DNA of 64,000 bases from Clostridium sp. UBA701 (GTDB lineage Bacteria; Bacillota; Clostridia; Clostridiales; Clostridiaceae), in assembly GCA_002298125.1 (NCBI GenBank), contig DBMJ01000021.1, positions 78,100-142,099 of the forward strand, read 5' to 3'. Below the pieces are notes generated by a model. It saw only the letters and a program-made list of their open reading frames with translations, ran no database searches and was not told the origin of the DNA. Shown in pieces: positions 1 to 9,013 of the stretch (its first letter is position 1; each line of letters opens with the position of its first letter). Position numbers and translations under genes: made by a program.

Positions 1-273
1 ATCATCCAGTAATCCTCCTGCTGTAATTATAGTCCCACCTATAATTATTCCTAACCTCTTTTTTAGCTCCATATCCTTCACCAAAAGCAATACTAAAATA
101 AAGGAAAGATATATGGCTACTCCTCCCATTAGAGGAGTGGTTTTAGTATGTATTCGACGTCTATCCCCTGGGACATCCACCACACCCCATTTACAAGCTA
201 ACCTTTTTACAAAGGGAGTAGCTATTCCAGAAAGGGCTGCAGCTATTAAAATAATAATTAATGCTTCTCTCAT
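1..273 (-). CDS. Undecaprenyl-phosphate GlcNAc-1-phosphate transferase (TagO/WecA type), N-terminal part
   Basis: The first 91 codons of a gene that runs off the left edge of the window. The protein opens with a membrane segment, then shows the motif PGDRRRIHTKTTPLMGG near residue 32, a second membrane segment, and an acidic GGLLDD near residue 90. This order is characteristic of the polyprenyl-phosphate N-acetylhexosamine-1-phosphate transferase family (TagO, WecA, MraY), integral membrane enzymes that load the first sugar of wall polymers onto undecaprenyl phosphate. The ATG at 273 follows an AAGGAAGG ribosome binding site. It lies 23 bases after the dCMP deaminase gene and is probably cotranscribed with it. 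The exact sugar substrate cannot be read from this part. Confidence 0.85.
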   Translation of the reverse strand, partial: MREALIIILIAAALSGIATPFVKRLACKWGVVDVPGDRRRIHTKTTPLMGGVAIYLSFILVLLLVKDMELKKRLGIIIGGTIITAGGLLDD

Positions 274-296
274 GGTAACCTTCCTTATCAAATTAA

Positions 297-797
297 CTAC
301 AACTGAGTGTTGCTATATCCCCTATCCTCCAGTGAATCATCCTCTTCAACCCACTTTTTTACTTCAACCACTCTATAATCCTCTTTTGTGTCCCGAATAA
401 CTACCTCTTCTATCCCTGCATTGATAATAAACCTCTCACACAGTGAGCAGGGTGCAGCATTTTTAACATATTGTTTATCGGTATTTTCCTTCCCCACAAG
501 ATATAAGGTGGAGCCTATCATATCCAACCTTCTTGCAGAAATTATGGCATTTTGTTCAGCATGAACCGAACGACATAGCTCATACCGAGTTCCCCTTGGC
601 ACCTTTAATTCTTCTCTTCTACAGTAACCAAGATCACAGCAGTTCTTTCTCCCTCGCGGAGCACCACTATAACCTGTGGCAAGTATTTCATCATTCTTTA
701 CTATTATTGCTGCAAAACTTCTTCTTAAACATGTGCTTCTTTCTAAAACTGTTTCACAGATGTCTAGATAATAATTGTGTTTATTTATCCTCTGCAT
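297..797 (-). CDS. dCMP deaminase family protein (ComEB-like)
   Basis: A 166-residue zinc-dependent cytidine/deoxycytidylate deaminase. The zinc site is visible as HAEQNAI (around residue 79) with the paired cysteines PCSLC (around residue 116), and extra Cys/His residues near GRKNCCDLGYC fit the second metal site of dCMP deaminases. The family converts dCMP to dUMP and so feeds dTMP synthesis; in Bacillus the homologue is called ComEB. The length is normal. The ATG at 797 follows GGGGGT. It is the likely first gene of a two-gene unit with the TagO-type gene and is separated from upp by a strong terminator. Confidence 0.85.
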   Translation of the reverse strand: MQRINKHNYYLDICETVLERSTCLRRSFAAIIVKNDEILATGYSGAPRGRKNCCDLGYCRREELKVPRGTRYELCRSVHAEQNAIISARRLDMIGSTLYLVGKENTDKQYVKNAAPCSLCERFIINAGIEEVVIRDTKEDYRVVEVKKWVEEDDSLEDRGYSNTQL

Positions 798-904
798 TTT
801 TTACCCCCACTTATACATCATATATTGTGCTTTAAAAATACAGTCATAATAACATTTTATACTATAATTTCAACAATTAAAAGTGCTTAACCATTTTGTA
901 ACTT

Positions 905-975
905 TTAAAAAAAGGCAGTGCTGCCTCCTAAACTCATCAACGTAAATATTTTTAGAGTTAGGAGGAGCTGCCTTA
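905..975 (-). terminator. Intrinsic terminator of upp
   Basis: An imperfect hairpin (AAGGCAG and CTCCTAA arms pairing with TTAGGAG and CTGCCTT) lies downstream of upp. On the minus strand it is followed by a run of seven T. Confidence 0.8.
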
Positions 976-1014
976 TATTATTTACTATATGATTTTTCTG
1001 AAGTACTGTACAAG

Positions 1015-1644
1015 CTATTTTGTTCCAAAGAGGCGATCTCCTGCATCTCCAAGCCCTGGAACTATATAGCCCTTCTCATTGAGATGATCATCTATGGCAG
1101 CAGTGTAAATATCTACATCCGGGTGGGCATTCATCACTGCCTTTATACCCTCTGGAGCTGCTATTAAGCACATTAGTCTTATGTTAATTGCACCCTTCTT
1201 CTTTAAAAGCGCTATAGCATCTACTGCTGAACCACCTGTGGCAAGCATAGGATCAGTTACAATTACATCTCTTTCCCCTATATCCTGTGGTAGTTTACAG
1301 AAATATTCTACAGGCTTTAAGGTAACCTCGTCTCTATACAAGCCTATATGTCCAACCTTTGCCGCTGGAATAAGCTTAAGCATTCCATCAACCATACCTA
1401 AACCTGCTCTTAAAATTGGTACTATTGCTACTTTTTTACCAGCCAGCATCTTGCACTTAGCAATGCAGATAGGAGTCTCAATGTCTACATCCTCCATCTG
1501 TAAATCTCTTGTCACTTCATAGGCCATAAGCATTGCAACTTCTTCCACCAGCTCCCTAAAATCCTTGGAACCAGTATTTTTGTCTCTAATAAATGCAAGC
1601 TTGTGAAGTATTAATGGATGTGCTATTTGTGTTACTTTACTCAT
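1015..1644 (-). CDS. upp: Uracil phosphoribosyltransferase
   Basis: A 209-residue cytosolic enzyme that makes UMP from uracil and PRPP in pyrimidine salvage. The PRPP-binding motif is visible as VTDPMLATGGSA (around residue 130), and the C-terminal GLGDAGDRLFGTK is the typical uracil-binding end of this family. Length and both ends match the family. The start follows GAGGGGG. It is the last gene of a dense minus-strand series (sua5, ywlE, rpiB, upp), an order common in clostridia and bacilli, and it ends at the terminator at 905-975. The uracil released by PsuG, encoded later in this window, would be a substrate. Confidence 0.97.
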   Translation of the reverse strand: MSKVTQIAHPLILHKLAFIRDKNTGSKDFRELVEEVAMLMAYEVTRDLQMEDVDIETPICIAKCKMLAGKKVAIVPILRAGLGMVDGMLKLIPAAKVGHIGLYRDEVTLKPVEYFCKLPQDIGERDVIVTDPMLATGGSAVDAIALLKKKGAINIRLMCLIAAPEGIKAVMNAHPDVDIYTAAIDDHLNEKGYIVPGLGDAGDRLFGTK

Positions 1645-1663
1645 GGTTTTTCCCCCTCAAATT

Positions 1664-2113
1664 TTATTTTGTGAATTCACTCTCAATTTTATGAATCTTT
1701 TCAACACGGCTTAAATGTCTTCCACCCTGAAATTCAGCCTTTAAAAATGTATCTACGATGTCTAGTGCCAAACCAGGTCCAATAACTCTTTGCCCCAAGG
1801 CTAGGATATTGGCATTATTGTGTTCCCTGCAGGCATGTGCACTAAAGGTATCACTACATAATGCAGCACGCACTCCAGGTATTTTATTTGCTGCTATACT
1901 TATACCTATCCCTGTACCGCAAATTAATATCCCAAAGTCATAGCTTTTATCTACTACTTTCAAAGCAACTGCATTTGCTATATCAGGGTAGTCACAGGAT
2001 GCTTCACTATGTGTACCAAAGTCCATTACCTCATATCCTGCTTCCTCTAGGTGATGAATCACTTCCTTCTTAAGCAAAAAGCCGCCATGATCACTTCCTA
2101 CTGCAATTTTCAT
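1664..2113 (-). CDS. rpiB: Ribose 5-phosphate isomerase B
   Basis: A 149-residue RpiB/LacAB-family isomerase that interconverts ribose 5-phosphate and ribulose 5-phosphate in the pentose phosphate pathway. Family signatures are the N-terminal KIAVGSDHGG, the catalytic-cysteine motif CGTGIGISIAANK (around residue 66), and EHNNANILALG. The ATG at 2113 was chosen because GGAGGTG lies just upstream and the protein then begins exactly at the conserved family start; the reading frame is open about 23 codons further upstream without a ribosome binding site. It lies directly downstream of ywlE and upstream of upp. Confidence 0.93.
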   Translation of the reverse strand: MKIAVGSDHGGFLLKKEVIHHLEEAGYEVMDFGTHSEASCDYPDIANAVALKVVDKSYDFGILICGTGIGISIAANKIPGVRAALCSDTFSAHACREHNNANILALGQRVIGPGLALDIVDTFLKAEFQGGRHLSRVEKIHKIESEFTK

Positions 2114-2174
2114 ATAAACACCTCCATGATTACTTGTTATTATGCACAAAAAAAAGATATAAGTACTATTCACA

Positions 2175-2630
2175 TTAAACAATACCTGTATCTTTTTTTA
2201 GCTTCTCAATCAAAAGAAGAATATTTTCTTTTAACTGACCAAAGGTAGTCCTATAGTCTTCCAAAGAACCGCCATAAGGGTCTAAAACATCACCCTTTAA
2301 ACCAACATATTGGTTAAGGGAGTATACTTTGGAATGAAAATCAGGAAATTGCTGCTTTAGCCAATTTTTCATGTTTGAAGTCATGGTGAGAATCAAATCT
2401 GCATTAGATATATGTTCCAGATCTATTTGAACAGAGGCTCTACTTGAGATATCAACACCTAATAGCTCTTTTACCACTGCTGTAGAATTGTTAGAGGTCA
2501 CACTATGAGGTACTACATTAATTCCTGCGGAGGAAGCCTTTATGTCCACCATATCGTTATAACTGTTAAAAATGGCTTCTGCCATACAGCTTCTGCAGGT
2601 ATTACCCGTGCAAACGAACAGTATTTTCAT
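2175..2630 (-). CDS. ywlE: Low-molecular-weight phosphatase, YwlE-like (protein arginine phosphatase candidate)
   Basis: A 151-residue low-molecular-weight phosphotyrosine phosphatase fold. The P-loop is CTGNTCRS at residues 7-14, and the general-acid motif DPYGGS is near residue 117. In YwlE the threonine in CTGNTCR is the residue that favours phosphoarginine over phosphotyrosine, and it is present here, so protein arginine phosphatase is the better guess; the family assignment is firm and the substrate is inferred. The usual SPM after the P-loop is SCM here. It sits between sua5 and rpiB, the same neighbourhood as in Bacillus. The start follows GGGAGG. Confidence 0.85.
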   Translation of the reverse strand: MKILFVCTGNTCRSCMAEAIFNSYNDMVDIKASSAGINVVPHSVTSNNSTAVVKELLGVDISSRASVQIDLEHISNADLILTMTSNMKNWLKQQFPDFHSKVYSLNQYVGLKGDVLDPYGGSLEDYRTTFGQLKENILLLIEKLKKDTGIV

Positions 2631-2650
2631 AATACATACCTCCCTTTCTT

Positions 2651-3703
2651 TTAGTGTAGTTTTATTATTTGATACCCAGCAGATTTCTTTAGCCTGTTCA
2701 TAACAGCAACTCCAAAACCCTTCTCCTCAAAAGCCTCAGACAGTATTAGATCCACCTTGGCATCATCAAATCGTCTAAGCGTTTCAAAGAGATTAGCTCC
2801 TATTTCCTCTAGGTTCTTCCTGCTTCCCAAACTTAGAACCATGCCCCTTGGGTAAGCTTCTTTAGTCTCTTCAGTAGCAATAATGCCTACTTCTTTTCCT
2901 TGCTCTATATAATTTTGCACTATTTCATTGATTTTTGCAATAGTTTTTTTAAGGTCCCCCTGTACAATAGTAAGAGGGGCCTTAGGTGCATAGTGCCTGT
3001 ATTTCATACCAGGAGCTCTCGGTGTCAAATCCTGTGAGGGCTTTTCCATAACTGCTGGGTCAATATATATGTTTGGTTCTACACTTCTTAGCATCTCCAG
3101 GGTTATTCCCCCAGGTCTTAAAACACAGGGTGGATTAACAGAGCAGTCTATGATGGTAGACTCCAGACCCACCTCACTTTTTTCTCCTCCTAGGATGTAT
3201 TCTATCTTTCCCTGTAAATCCTCAATACATCTTTCCACCTCTGTAGGACTTGGCCTTCCAGATAGATTGGCAGAGGGTGCAGCTACTGGTACTCCAGCTT
3301 CTTTTATAAGCCTTAAGGCTATTTTATTAGCTGGCATCCGCAGTCCAACTGTATTTAGTCCACCACTGGTTCGAAAAGGTATTAAGGGAGACTTCTTTAA
3401 TATTATGGTTAAAGGCCCTGGCCAAAAGGTTGCCATTAGCTTTTTTGCAAGCTCAGTAACCTCCTCTACATAGGGTTCTATATTAAAATCTGCTACATGG
3501 ACAATAAGGGGATTATCCTGAGGCCTTCCCTTTACCTCAAAAATTTTCTTCACGCTTTCTTCCTGCAGTGCGTTTGCACCTAATCCATATACTGTTTCTG
3601 TTGGAAAAGCCACCAAGCCTCCCTCTGCAATAATCCTACCAGCTTCAAAAAGAGCAGCTTCCTCTAATGAGTTTTCCTTCATAAGGGCTATTTTTGTTTC
3701 CAT
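2651..3703 (-). CDS. sua5: Threonylcarbamoyl-AMP synthase (Sua5/YwlC)
   Basis: A 350-residue two-domain enzyme. Residues 1 to about 210 are the YrdC/Sua5 catalytic domain (GGLVAFPTETVYGLGA, KGRPQDNPLIVH, PVAAPSANLSG). A linker around TPRAPGMKYRHYAP leads to the C-terminal Sua5 domain. It makes threonylcarbamoyl-AMP from threonine, bicarbonate and ATP, the precursor of t6A37 in ANN-decoding tRNAs. The full two-domain length marks it as Sua5 rather than the shorter YrdC. The start has an AGGAGG site. It is followed 20 bases later by ywlE. Confidence 0.95.
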   Translation of the reverse strand: METKIALMKENSLEEAALFEAGRIIAEGGLVAFPTETVYGLGANALQEESVKKIFEVKGRPQDNPLIVHVADFNIEPYVEEVTELAKKLMATFWPGPLTIILKKSPLIPFRTSGGLNTVGLRMPANKIALRLIKEAGVPVAAPSANLSGRPSPTEVERCIEDLQGKIEYILGGEKSEVGLESTIIDCSVNPPCVLRPGGITLEMLRSVEPNIYIDPAVMEKPSQDLTPRAPGMKYRHYAPKAPLTIVQGDLKKTIAKINEIVQNYIEQGKEVGIIATEETKEAYPRGMVLSLGSRKNLEEIGANLFETLRRFDDAKVDLILSEAFEEKGFGVAVMNRLKKSAGYQIIKLH

Positions 3704-3760
3704 GGCTTTTCCTCCTATGCACCTAAGACAGTAAATTTAATTTACCCTTAGTCTACTTTG

Positions 3761-4477
3761 TTATATTAATGTTGTTATGATAAGTCCACCAATAATTCCA
3801 GTTAAAATTCCCACTGTGCTGCTTAAACCATCCCAAAGCTTTGAGGCCTCAGGAAGCAATTCCCCACATACCACATATAGCATTATGCCAGAAGCCACTG
3901 CCAAGGATCCTCCCAACACAGCTTCAGAAATAGAGCCAATTAAAGCTCCTACTCCCACTCCTAGTGCAGTAGGAAGTGCTGTCAAAAAGGCATACCATAA
4001 TATTCTCCCGCTTTTCACCCTAGAGGCCATTAGCGGTGCAGATATAGCAATACCCTCTGGTATATCGTGTATGGCGATAATAAGGCTCATCTTGAGTCCA
4101 AGCATACTTCCTCCCACAAAACCACAGCCCATTATTATACCCTCAGGAAAATTATGCATCATTATTCCTAGAGCCGTTAAAAAAGCCACCTTTACATGGG
4201 AGTTGTCAAAAACCTTATCTATGCTTAACAAATTATCTATAAGCATTACAGATAACATTCCTAGTGCACTAAAGATTATAGTTCCTGCAAAATTCCACTT
4301 TTCAATGGCCTCAGGTATAAGATCAAACACTACCACCGATAGCATAAGTCCCCCTGCAAAGCCTATAATCCCACCTAATAATTTCTTGGAGGGTTTTTTT
4401 ACAATCACTCCAAGAGAGGCCCCTATCATAGTGCCAAAAAGAGACACTATAGAACCAAATAATATAATAAACAGCAT
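3761..4477 (-). CDS. ZIP family metal transporter
   Basis: A 238-residue multi-pass membrane protein of the ZIP (ZupT-like) family, which imports zinc or other divalent metals. The metal-binding helices are recognisable: HNFPEGIIMGCGF (around residue 108) and HDIPEGIAISAP (around residue 137), each with the His-x-x-Pro-Glu-Gly motif. About eight hydrophobic segments are visible. The start at 4477 has only a weak ribosome binding site (AGAG), so translation may be modest. A terminator separates it from the upstream gene. No metal-responsive operator was recognised, so the metal is not known. Confidence 0.9.
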   Translation of the reverse strand: MLFIILFGSIVSLFGTMIGASLGVIVKKPSKKLLGGIIGFAGGLMLSVVVFDLIPEAIEKWNFAGTIIFSALGMLSVMLIDNLLSIDKVFDNSHVKVAFLTALGIMMHNFPEGIIMGCGFVGGSMLGLKMSLIIAIHDIPEGIAISAPLMASRVKSGRILWYAFLTALPTALGVGVGALIGSISEAVLGGSLAVASGIMLYVVCGELLPEASKLWDGLSSTVGILTGIIGGLIITTLI

Positions 4478-4493
4478 TGCTCTGTTAATAATA

Positions 4494-4549
4494 AAACCCC
4501 CTTTATGGATTCTGTCTCCCTATAAATCTATTTGACCCAAGGGGGGTTT
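4494..4549 (-). terminator. Intrinsic terminator between two minus-strand genes
   Basis: Arms AAACCCCC and GGGGGGTTT form a strong stem around a loop of about 35 bases, followed on the minus strand by TTTTATTATT. It ends transcription from the prfA side before the ZIP gene. Confidence 0.65.
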
Positions 4550-4585
4550 ATACTCAAAATTAAAATTATTGTACTTGGATTTTCC

Positions 4586-5155
4586 TTAGTTGCCCTTAAT
4601 ATGCATAATAGCACTCTCAGTATAGAATGCCCTTACACAGTTTTTATATAAAAATTTTAGGAGCTTATATTTACTATAGCCACCTGAGGTGATTACCATA
4701 TAATAATACTCTATTTCTGGATTTTGTTTTTTTAAACGATAGTAGTGATAGGCAGCCTCAGTATATTTTGAGGTAATTTTTTCATTCACTAGAGTAAGCT
4801 TTTTGTTTCTGGACTTCGAGGTTGTAAGTATTACAATCTCCAGCTTATCCTCTATGCCCTCAGCATGAACTAGTGCTATCTTTTCACAATTGAAGGTATA
4901 GGTTCCCTTTAATACACCAGGCCTAATCTTAAGCTTATATCTGTCTAATGAAAAAATAAGCCTTTCGTTATTTGCCCTTACCATTACTGCAAATAGAATA
5001 AGTATTTCAAGTAGTGCCAGATAGAAATACAAAAAGGTAACTCTAATATTATAAAATACCATAATAGTAGGCAGTGCAAAAAAAACAAGACCCATGGCAT
5101 AAATAAATCTTTTATAAGATTTTTTTTGCTTTTTTAAGGCCTTGTTAATATCCAT
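4586..5155 (-). CDS. Conserved membrane protein of unknown function
   Basis: A 189-residue protein not recognised. Two hydrophobic segments lie near residues 20-40 and 45-65, followed by a soluble C-terminal part of about 120 residues rich in Lys and Tyr. This is a two-helix anchor plus cytosolic domain, reminiscent of YcxB-type proteins, but that is only a resemblance. The ATG at 5155 follows GAGGTG with six-base spacing and was preferred to an upstream GTG at 5164. It follows prfA by about 20 bases and is probably translated from the same mRNA. Confidence 0.6.
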   Translation of the reverse strand: MDINKALKKQKKSYKRFIYAMGLVFFALPTIMVFYNIRVTFLYFYLALLEILILFAVMVRANNERLIFSLDRYKLKIRPGVLKGTYTFNCEKIALVHAEGIEDKLEIVILTTSKSRNKKLTLVNEKITSKYTEAAYHYYRLKKQNPEIEYYYMVITSGGYSKYKLLKFLYKNCVRAFYTESAIMHIKGN

Positions 5156-5177
5156 ATTATTCACCTCTAGGTAAAGA

Positions 5178-6257
5178 TTAATCGTTAGTACCCATATTTT
5201 TCATTTTCTCTGCTTGATCAGCTGTGATAAGTGCATCTATCATCTCATCGATTTCACCATCTAGGAAGGAATCAAGTTTATAAAGTGTAACACCTATACG
5301 ATGATCTGTAACTCTTCCCTGTGGATAGTTATAAGTACGTATTCTCTCACTTCTATCTCCAGTTCCAACCTGACTTTTTCTATCCTCAGCAATATTTGCA
5401 CTTCTCTCTGCCTCAGCTCTTTCAAAAATTCTTGCCTTTAAAACCTTCATAGCTTTTTCTTTATTCTTAAGCTGAGATTTTTCATCCTGACAAGATACCA
5501 CAAGACCTGTAGGAAGATGGGTTATTCTAACAGCAGAGTCAGTAGTATTAACGCACTGTCCACCATGCCCTGAAGCTCTAAATACATCTATTCTTACATC
5601 CTCAGATTTAATTTCTACCTCAACGTCCTCTACCTCTGGCAGCACCGCTACAGTAGCAGTGGAGGTATGAATTCTTCCGCTGGATTCAGTGTCTGGAACT
5701 CTTTGAACCCTATGAACTCCACTTTCATATTTCAACTTACTGTAAACAGAATCTCCTCTTAACATGAAGACCACTTCTTTAAAGCCTCCAATGTCAGTTT
5801 CATTGGTGCTCATAAGCTCTGCCTTCCATCTATGACGTTCAGCGTAGCGAGAGTACATTCTAAAGAGGTTTGCAGCAAATAGAGCAGCTTCATCTCCACC
5901 TGCTCCGGCACGAACCTCTATAAAAACGTTCTTCTCATCATTGGGATCCTTTGGTAGTAATAATATTTTTAATTCCTTTTCAAGAATTTCCTGTTTTACA
6001 GTTAATTCCTTTATCTCCTCTTCCACCATTTCCTTAAGTTCTTTGTCAATCTTGTCTCTAAGCATATCTTTATCTGCTTCTAAATCGTCCATGGCTTTTT
6101 TGTATTCTCTGTATTTATTAACTACAATCTCAATATCTGAATGCTCTTTACAAAGCCTCTGCCATTCCCTCTGATCAGCCATTACAGAAGGATCGCTTAT
6201 TTTTATAGACAATTCCTCATACTTATTTTCTATAAAATTTAATCTATCCAATAACAT
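5178..6257 (-). CDS. prfA: Peptide chain release factor 1
   Basis: A 359-residue class-I release factor that recognises UAA and UAG and triggers peptide release at the ribosome. The catalytic GGQ is visible in GHGGQCVNTTDSAVR (around residue 232). The codon-recognition PxT element is RVPDTES (around residue 187), where the middle residue is Asp. An N-terminal coiled-coil stretch is rich in Glu and Lys. The length is standard. It lies downstream of prmC, whose product methylates the GGQ glutamine, the widespread functional pairing. The start follows GGAGTGAG. Confidence 0.97.
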   Translation of the reverse strand: MLLDRLNFIENKYEELSIKISDPSVMADQREWQRLCKEHSDIEIVVNKYREYKKAMDDLEADKDMLRDKIDKELKEMVEEEIKELTVKQEILEKELKILLLPKDPNDEKNVFIEVRAGAGGDEAALFAANLFRMYSRYAERHRWKAELMSTNETDIGGFKEVVFMLRGDSVYSKLKYESGVHRVQRVPDTESSGRIHTSTATVAVLPEVEDVEVEIKSEDVRIDVFRASGHGGQCVNTTDSAVRITHLPTGLVVSCQDEKSQLKNKEKAMKVLKARIFERAEAERSANIAEDRKSQVGTGDRSERIRTYNYPQGRVTDHRIGVTLYKLDSFLDGEIDEMIDALITADQAEKMKNMGTND

Positions 6258-6360
6258 ATTCTCACTCCATAACTTTTTTTATATACTTTACTAATTTATG
6301 CATTCTATACATGAAAACTAAATATTTACGATTAATTATTATACCATATCATTGAATAGA

Positions 6361-7215
6361 CTAGCAACCCTTAACTCCTAATATAACCCTGTCCTTACCT
6401 GACAAATCCTTTAGAAATTCAAAGTTTTGAAAACCATCAAGCTCCATGAGATTGTGCACCTCTGCCTTTTGGTCATGTCCTATCTCAAAGGCTAACAAAC
6501 CTCCAGGGTTTAATAGCTCCTTTGCCTGTTTAACAATAATCCTGTAAAAATCTAATCCACTGTCTCCTCCTGAAAGTGCAATATGTGGTTCATACACCCT
6601 CACTTCCTCCATAAGAGTAGGAATTACCTCCTCCTTTATATAAGGGGGATTTGAAACTATCACATCAAAGGATACTCCCTCCATCAGCGCCCAGTTAAGC
6701 AGATCACCTTCCACTATCTCTACATTATTTGATAGTCCTAGAGCATTTCTGTTTTTATCCGTCATATAAAGAGCAGTTTTATCTATATCACTGCACCACA
6801 CCTTCACATTTTTGCTATAATGAGCAAGGGATAATCCAATGGCCCCACTGCCGCAGCACACATCACAAACCGTCTTATACCTTCCCTCCATTAGAGTTGA
6901 AAGCACCCTTTCCACCAACACCTCGGTCTCTGGCCTTGGAATTAAAACTCCAGGCTTCACCTGAAACTTCAACCCCATGAATTCACATTCACCAGTAATA
7001 TACTTTACAGGCATATGGTTTTCCCTTAAGGTAAGCCATTCACGAAACATCTCAACTGCTTCTTTTGATACCTCTTCCTCTTTATGAGTGAGTACATAAA
7101 TTCTATCCTTGTCAATAATTTTGCATAGCAGCAGCTCACTGTCTAAAATATAGCTTTCTATATTTTTTGTCTTCAGTCTACGCCGCCCCTCTGTTATAAG
7201 AGTTCCTATTTTCAA
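6361..7215 (-). CDS. prmC: Release factor glutamine N5-methyltransferase
   Basis: A 284-residue SAM-dependent methyltransferase (HemK/PrmC) that methylates the glutamine of the GGQ motif in release factors. An N-terminal helical domain is followed by PGVLIPRPETE (around residue 93), the SAM-binding loop VCCGSGAIGLSLA and the catalytic NPPY (SNPPYI, around residue 187). The start is TTG at 7215 after GAGGTG. It begins five bases after the DUF1385 gene and sits 104 bases upstream of its substrate gene prfA, all on the same strand. Confidence 0.96.
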   Translation of the reverse strand: MKIGTLITEGRRRLKTKNIESYILDSELLLCKIIDKDRIYVLTHKEEEVSKEAVEMFREWLTLRENHMPVKYITGECEFMGLKFQVKPGVLIPRPETEVLVERVLSTLMEGRYKTVCDVCCGSGAIGLSLAHYSKNVKVWCSDIDKTALYMTDKNRNALGLSNNVEIVEGDLLNWALMEGVSFDVIVSNPPYIKEEVIPTLMEEVRVYEPHIALSGGDSGLDFYRIIVKQAKELLNPGGLLAFEIGHDQKAEVHNLMELDGFQNFEFLKDLSGKDRVILGVKGC

Positions 7216-7220
7216 TTTTC

Positions 7221-8201
7221 TTACACCTCTTCAACCATAGTGTTGCATAAGCCTTCATCTACTACACTGCTGTCTGCCACAATATTTGGGACATCTTCTA
7301 TCCCTTCAGCTGCCTTTAATGCGGCAATAGCCACTTCTAACTGCTCCATATCTGGTTCTCTAGTGGTTAACTTCTGCAGCATAAGTCCTGGATAACCTAT
7401 TACCTTTGCCACAGGACCATTGTTTTTACCAAGCCATTTTATAAGCTCGTATGCTATTCCAGATATTAAAGGAAGCAGCAGCAGCCTTGAAATCAAACGC
7501 TGTATAAGGTTATTCCAACCCACCAAAGAAAACACCAATATGCTAACAACTATTACAAGGAACATAAAGTTTGTCCCGCAACGTGGATGTAATCTAGAGA
7601 ATTTCTTTGCATTCTCAGGAGTAAGCTCCATGCCACTTTCATAGCAGAAAATTGTCTTATGCTCTGCTCCGTGATACTCAAACACCCTCTTTATATCCTC
7701 AAGCTTTCCTATTACAAAGATATAGGTAAGAAATATTAGCACTCCTATAAGCCCCTCAGCTAGGTTTAGAACCCATGGACTTGTTACCCTAAGCAATCTT
7801 AATCCTCTTGCAGCTAAGGTAGGTAGGGCAAAAAATAATCCAAAAGCAAATATTAGAGAAATAAAAAGAGATATTCCTGTTATGACATCATCACTTTTTT
7901 CCTTGAATATTTTTTTAAACCAAATGCCAAGCTTATCCTCCTCTTTAATTTCCTCCTCAAAAAAGGAAGCAGAGTAATTAAGAGCCTTAATCCCTTCCAC
8001 TAGAGACTCTAGTAAAGTTACAAAGCCTCTTATAAGAGGAAGTGAGAATAGCTTATTCCTTTTGCAGTAGGGTTCATTTTTTCTCACATCTACTTCTATT
8101 TCTCCATTAGACTTTCTAACTGCGGTGGCCATATTTAATCTCCCACGCATCATTACACCTTCGATTACTGCCTGTCCTCCAACTGTTGTTTTTTCCTTCA
8201 T
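7221..8201 (-). CDS. DUF1385 membrane protein (YqhQ-like)
   Basis: A 326-residue integral membrane protein of the DUF1385 family. Family signatures are the N-terminal VGGQAVIEGVMMRG, the central EYHGAEHKTIFCYE, and RLHPRCGTNFMF, with about four hydrophobic segments between and after them. The His/Cys-rich central motifs suggest a metal site, but no function is established for the family. It is tightly linked to prmC (five-base gap) and 29 bases downstream of tdk, an arrangement typical for clostridia that suggests one transcript. Confidence 0.88.
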   Translation of the reverse strand: MKEKTTVGGQAVIEGVMMRGRLNMATAVRKSNGEIEVDVRKNEPYCKRNKLFSLPLIRGFVTLLESLVEGIKALNYSASFFEEEIKEEDKLGIWFKKIFKEKSDDVITGISLFISLIFAFGLFFALPTLAARGLRLLRVTSPWVLNLAEGLIGVLIFLTYIFVIGKLEDIKRVFEYHGAEHKTIFCYESGMELTPENAKKFSRLHPRCGTNFMFLVIVVSILVFSLVGWNNLIQRLISRLLLLPLISGIAYELIKWLGKNNGPVAKVIGYPGLMLQKLTTREPDMEQLEVAIAALKAAEGIEDVPNIVADSSVVDEGLCNTMVEEV

Positions 8202-8230
8202 TTAATCACTTCTTTCTCAACATAAATGCT

Positions 8231-8836
8231 CTACACCCTTTTACTCTCCTCATATCTCTTTTTGTATTCCATGTAGCACTTAGGACAAAGTGCCTCATAC
8301 TTTACATCATTGACTTCATCAATTGCCACCTGTTCTCCTTCAAATACAAAGCTGCCGTTTACCTTTCTGCCATTTAAAAGTGCTTTTTTACCACAAGCAC
8401 AAATATTCTTAAGCTCCTCAATGCTGTGAGCTATAAGCAGCAATCTTTCACTTCCCTCAAAGCCCTTCATCTGAAAATCTGTCCTTAGGCCATAGCAGAT
8501 AACAGGAATATTCATAAGCACTGCTATTTCAAATAATTGGTCTATATGCTCACGCTTGAAAAACTGAACCTCGTCTACTAATATACAGTCACAATTTCCA
8601 TTATCCTTTAGATATCTTTCCACAGTATTATACACATTTTCCTTGGCACCTATGAGTAAGTCTGCCCTTCTAGTGACTCCAAGCCTAGACACTACCTTGT
8701 CTCCGCCCTTTGTATCTGTCTTAGGTTTTAATATGATTACCCTCATGCCTCTTTCTTCATAGTTATGAGCTACCTGAAGAAGGTTAGTGGACTTACCACA
8801 GTTCATGGCACCATACCTAAAATATAATTTACTCAT
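8231..8836 (-). CDS. tdk: Thymidine kinase (type II)
   Basis: A 201-residue thymidine kinase of the TK1 type, which phosphorylates thymidine to dTMP for salvage. The P-loop is YGAMNCGKST at residues 8-17, the acidic VDEVQFF follows near residue 88, and two zinc-binding Cys pairs are visible (CACG near residue 143 and CPKC near residue 186). The length is normal. The start follows AAGGGGAGAG. It is probably the first gene of the tdk, DUF1385, prmC, prfA series. Confidence 0.96.
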   Translation of the reverse strand: MSKLYFRYGAMNCGKSTNLLQVAHNYEERGMRVIILKPKTDTKGGDKVVSRLGVTRRADLLIGAKENVYNTVERYLKDNGNCDCILVDEVQFFKREHIDQLFEIAVLMNIPVICYGLRTDFQMKGFEGSERLLLIAHSIEELKNICACGKKALLNGRKVNGSFVFEGEQVAIDEVNDVKYEALCPKCYMEYKKRYEESKRV

Positions 8837-8939
8837 ATGTATCTCTCCCCTTAAATAATAAGCTAATATACTTTAATACCATATTTATTATATTACAGTA
8901 AAGCCCCCTATAACAATAGTTAATTAATACTGCAAATTA

Positions 8940-8968
8940 TTGACTCCTTATAGTTCATATGATAAAAT
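8940..8968 (+). promoter_or_regulatory. Sigma-A promoter of rpmE
   Basis: TTGACT (8940-8945), a 17-base spacer, then TAAAAT (8963-8968). The predicted start near 8975 leaves a leader of about 40 bases before rpmE. A close match to the sigma-A consensus. Confidence 0.7.
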
Positions 8969-9013
8969 ATAGAGGTTGAAAATGGTTATGAAAAATCGAA
9001 AGAGGTGAAAACA

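Noticed and set aside
113..400. Plus-strand 95-codon frame at the left edge
   Set aside because: It runs antisense across the TagO-type gene and the end of the dCMP deaminase gene, both of which have clear family motifs.
3777..4535. A 252-codon plus-strand open frame opposite the ZIP transporter gene
   Set aside because: The minus frame encodes a clear ZIP protein with metal motifs; the plus frame is a low-complexity shadow rich in Pro, Ile and Ser.
5640..5710. Possible defect in release factor 1 because the PxT element reads PDT
   Set aside because: The middle position of this element varies among RF1 proteins, and all other motifs including GGQ are intact.
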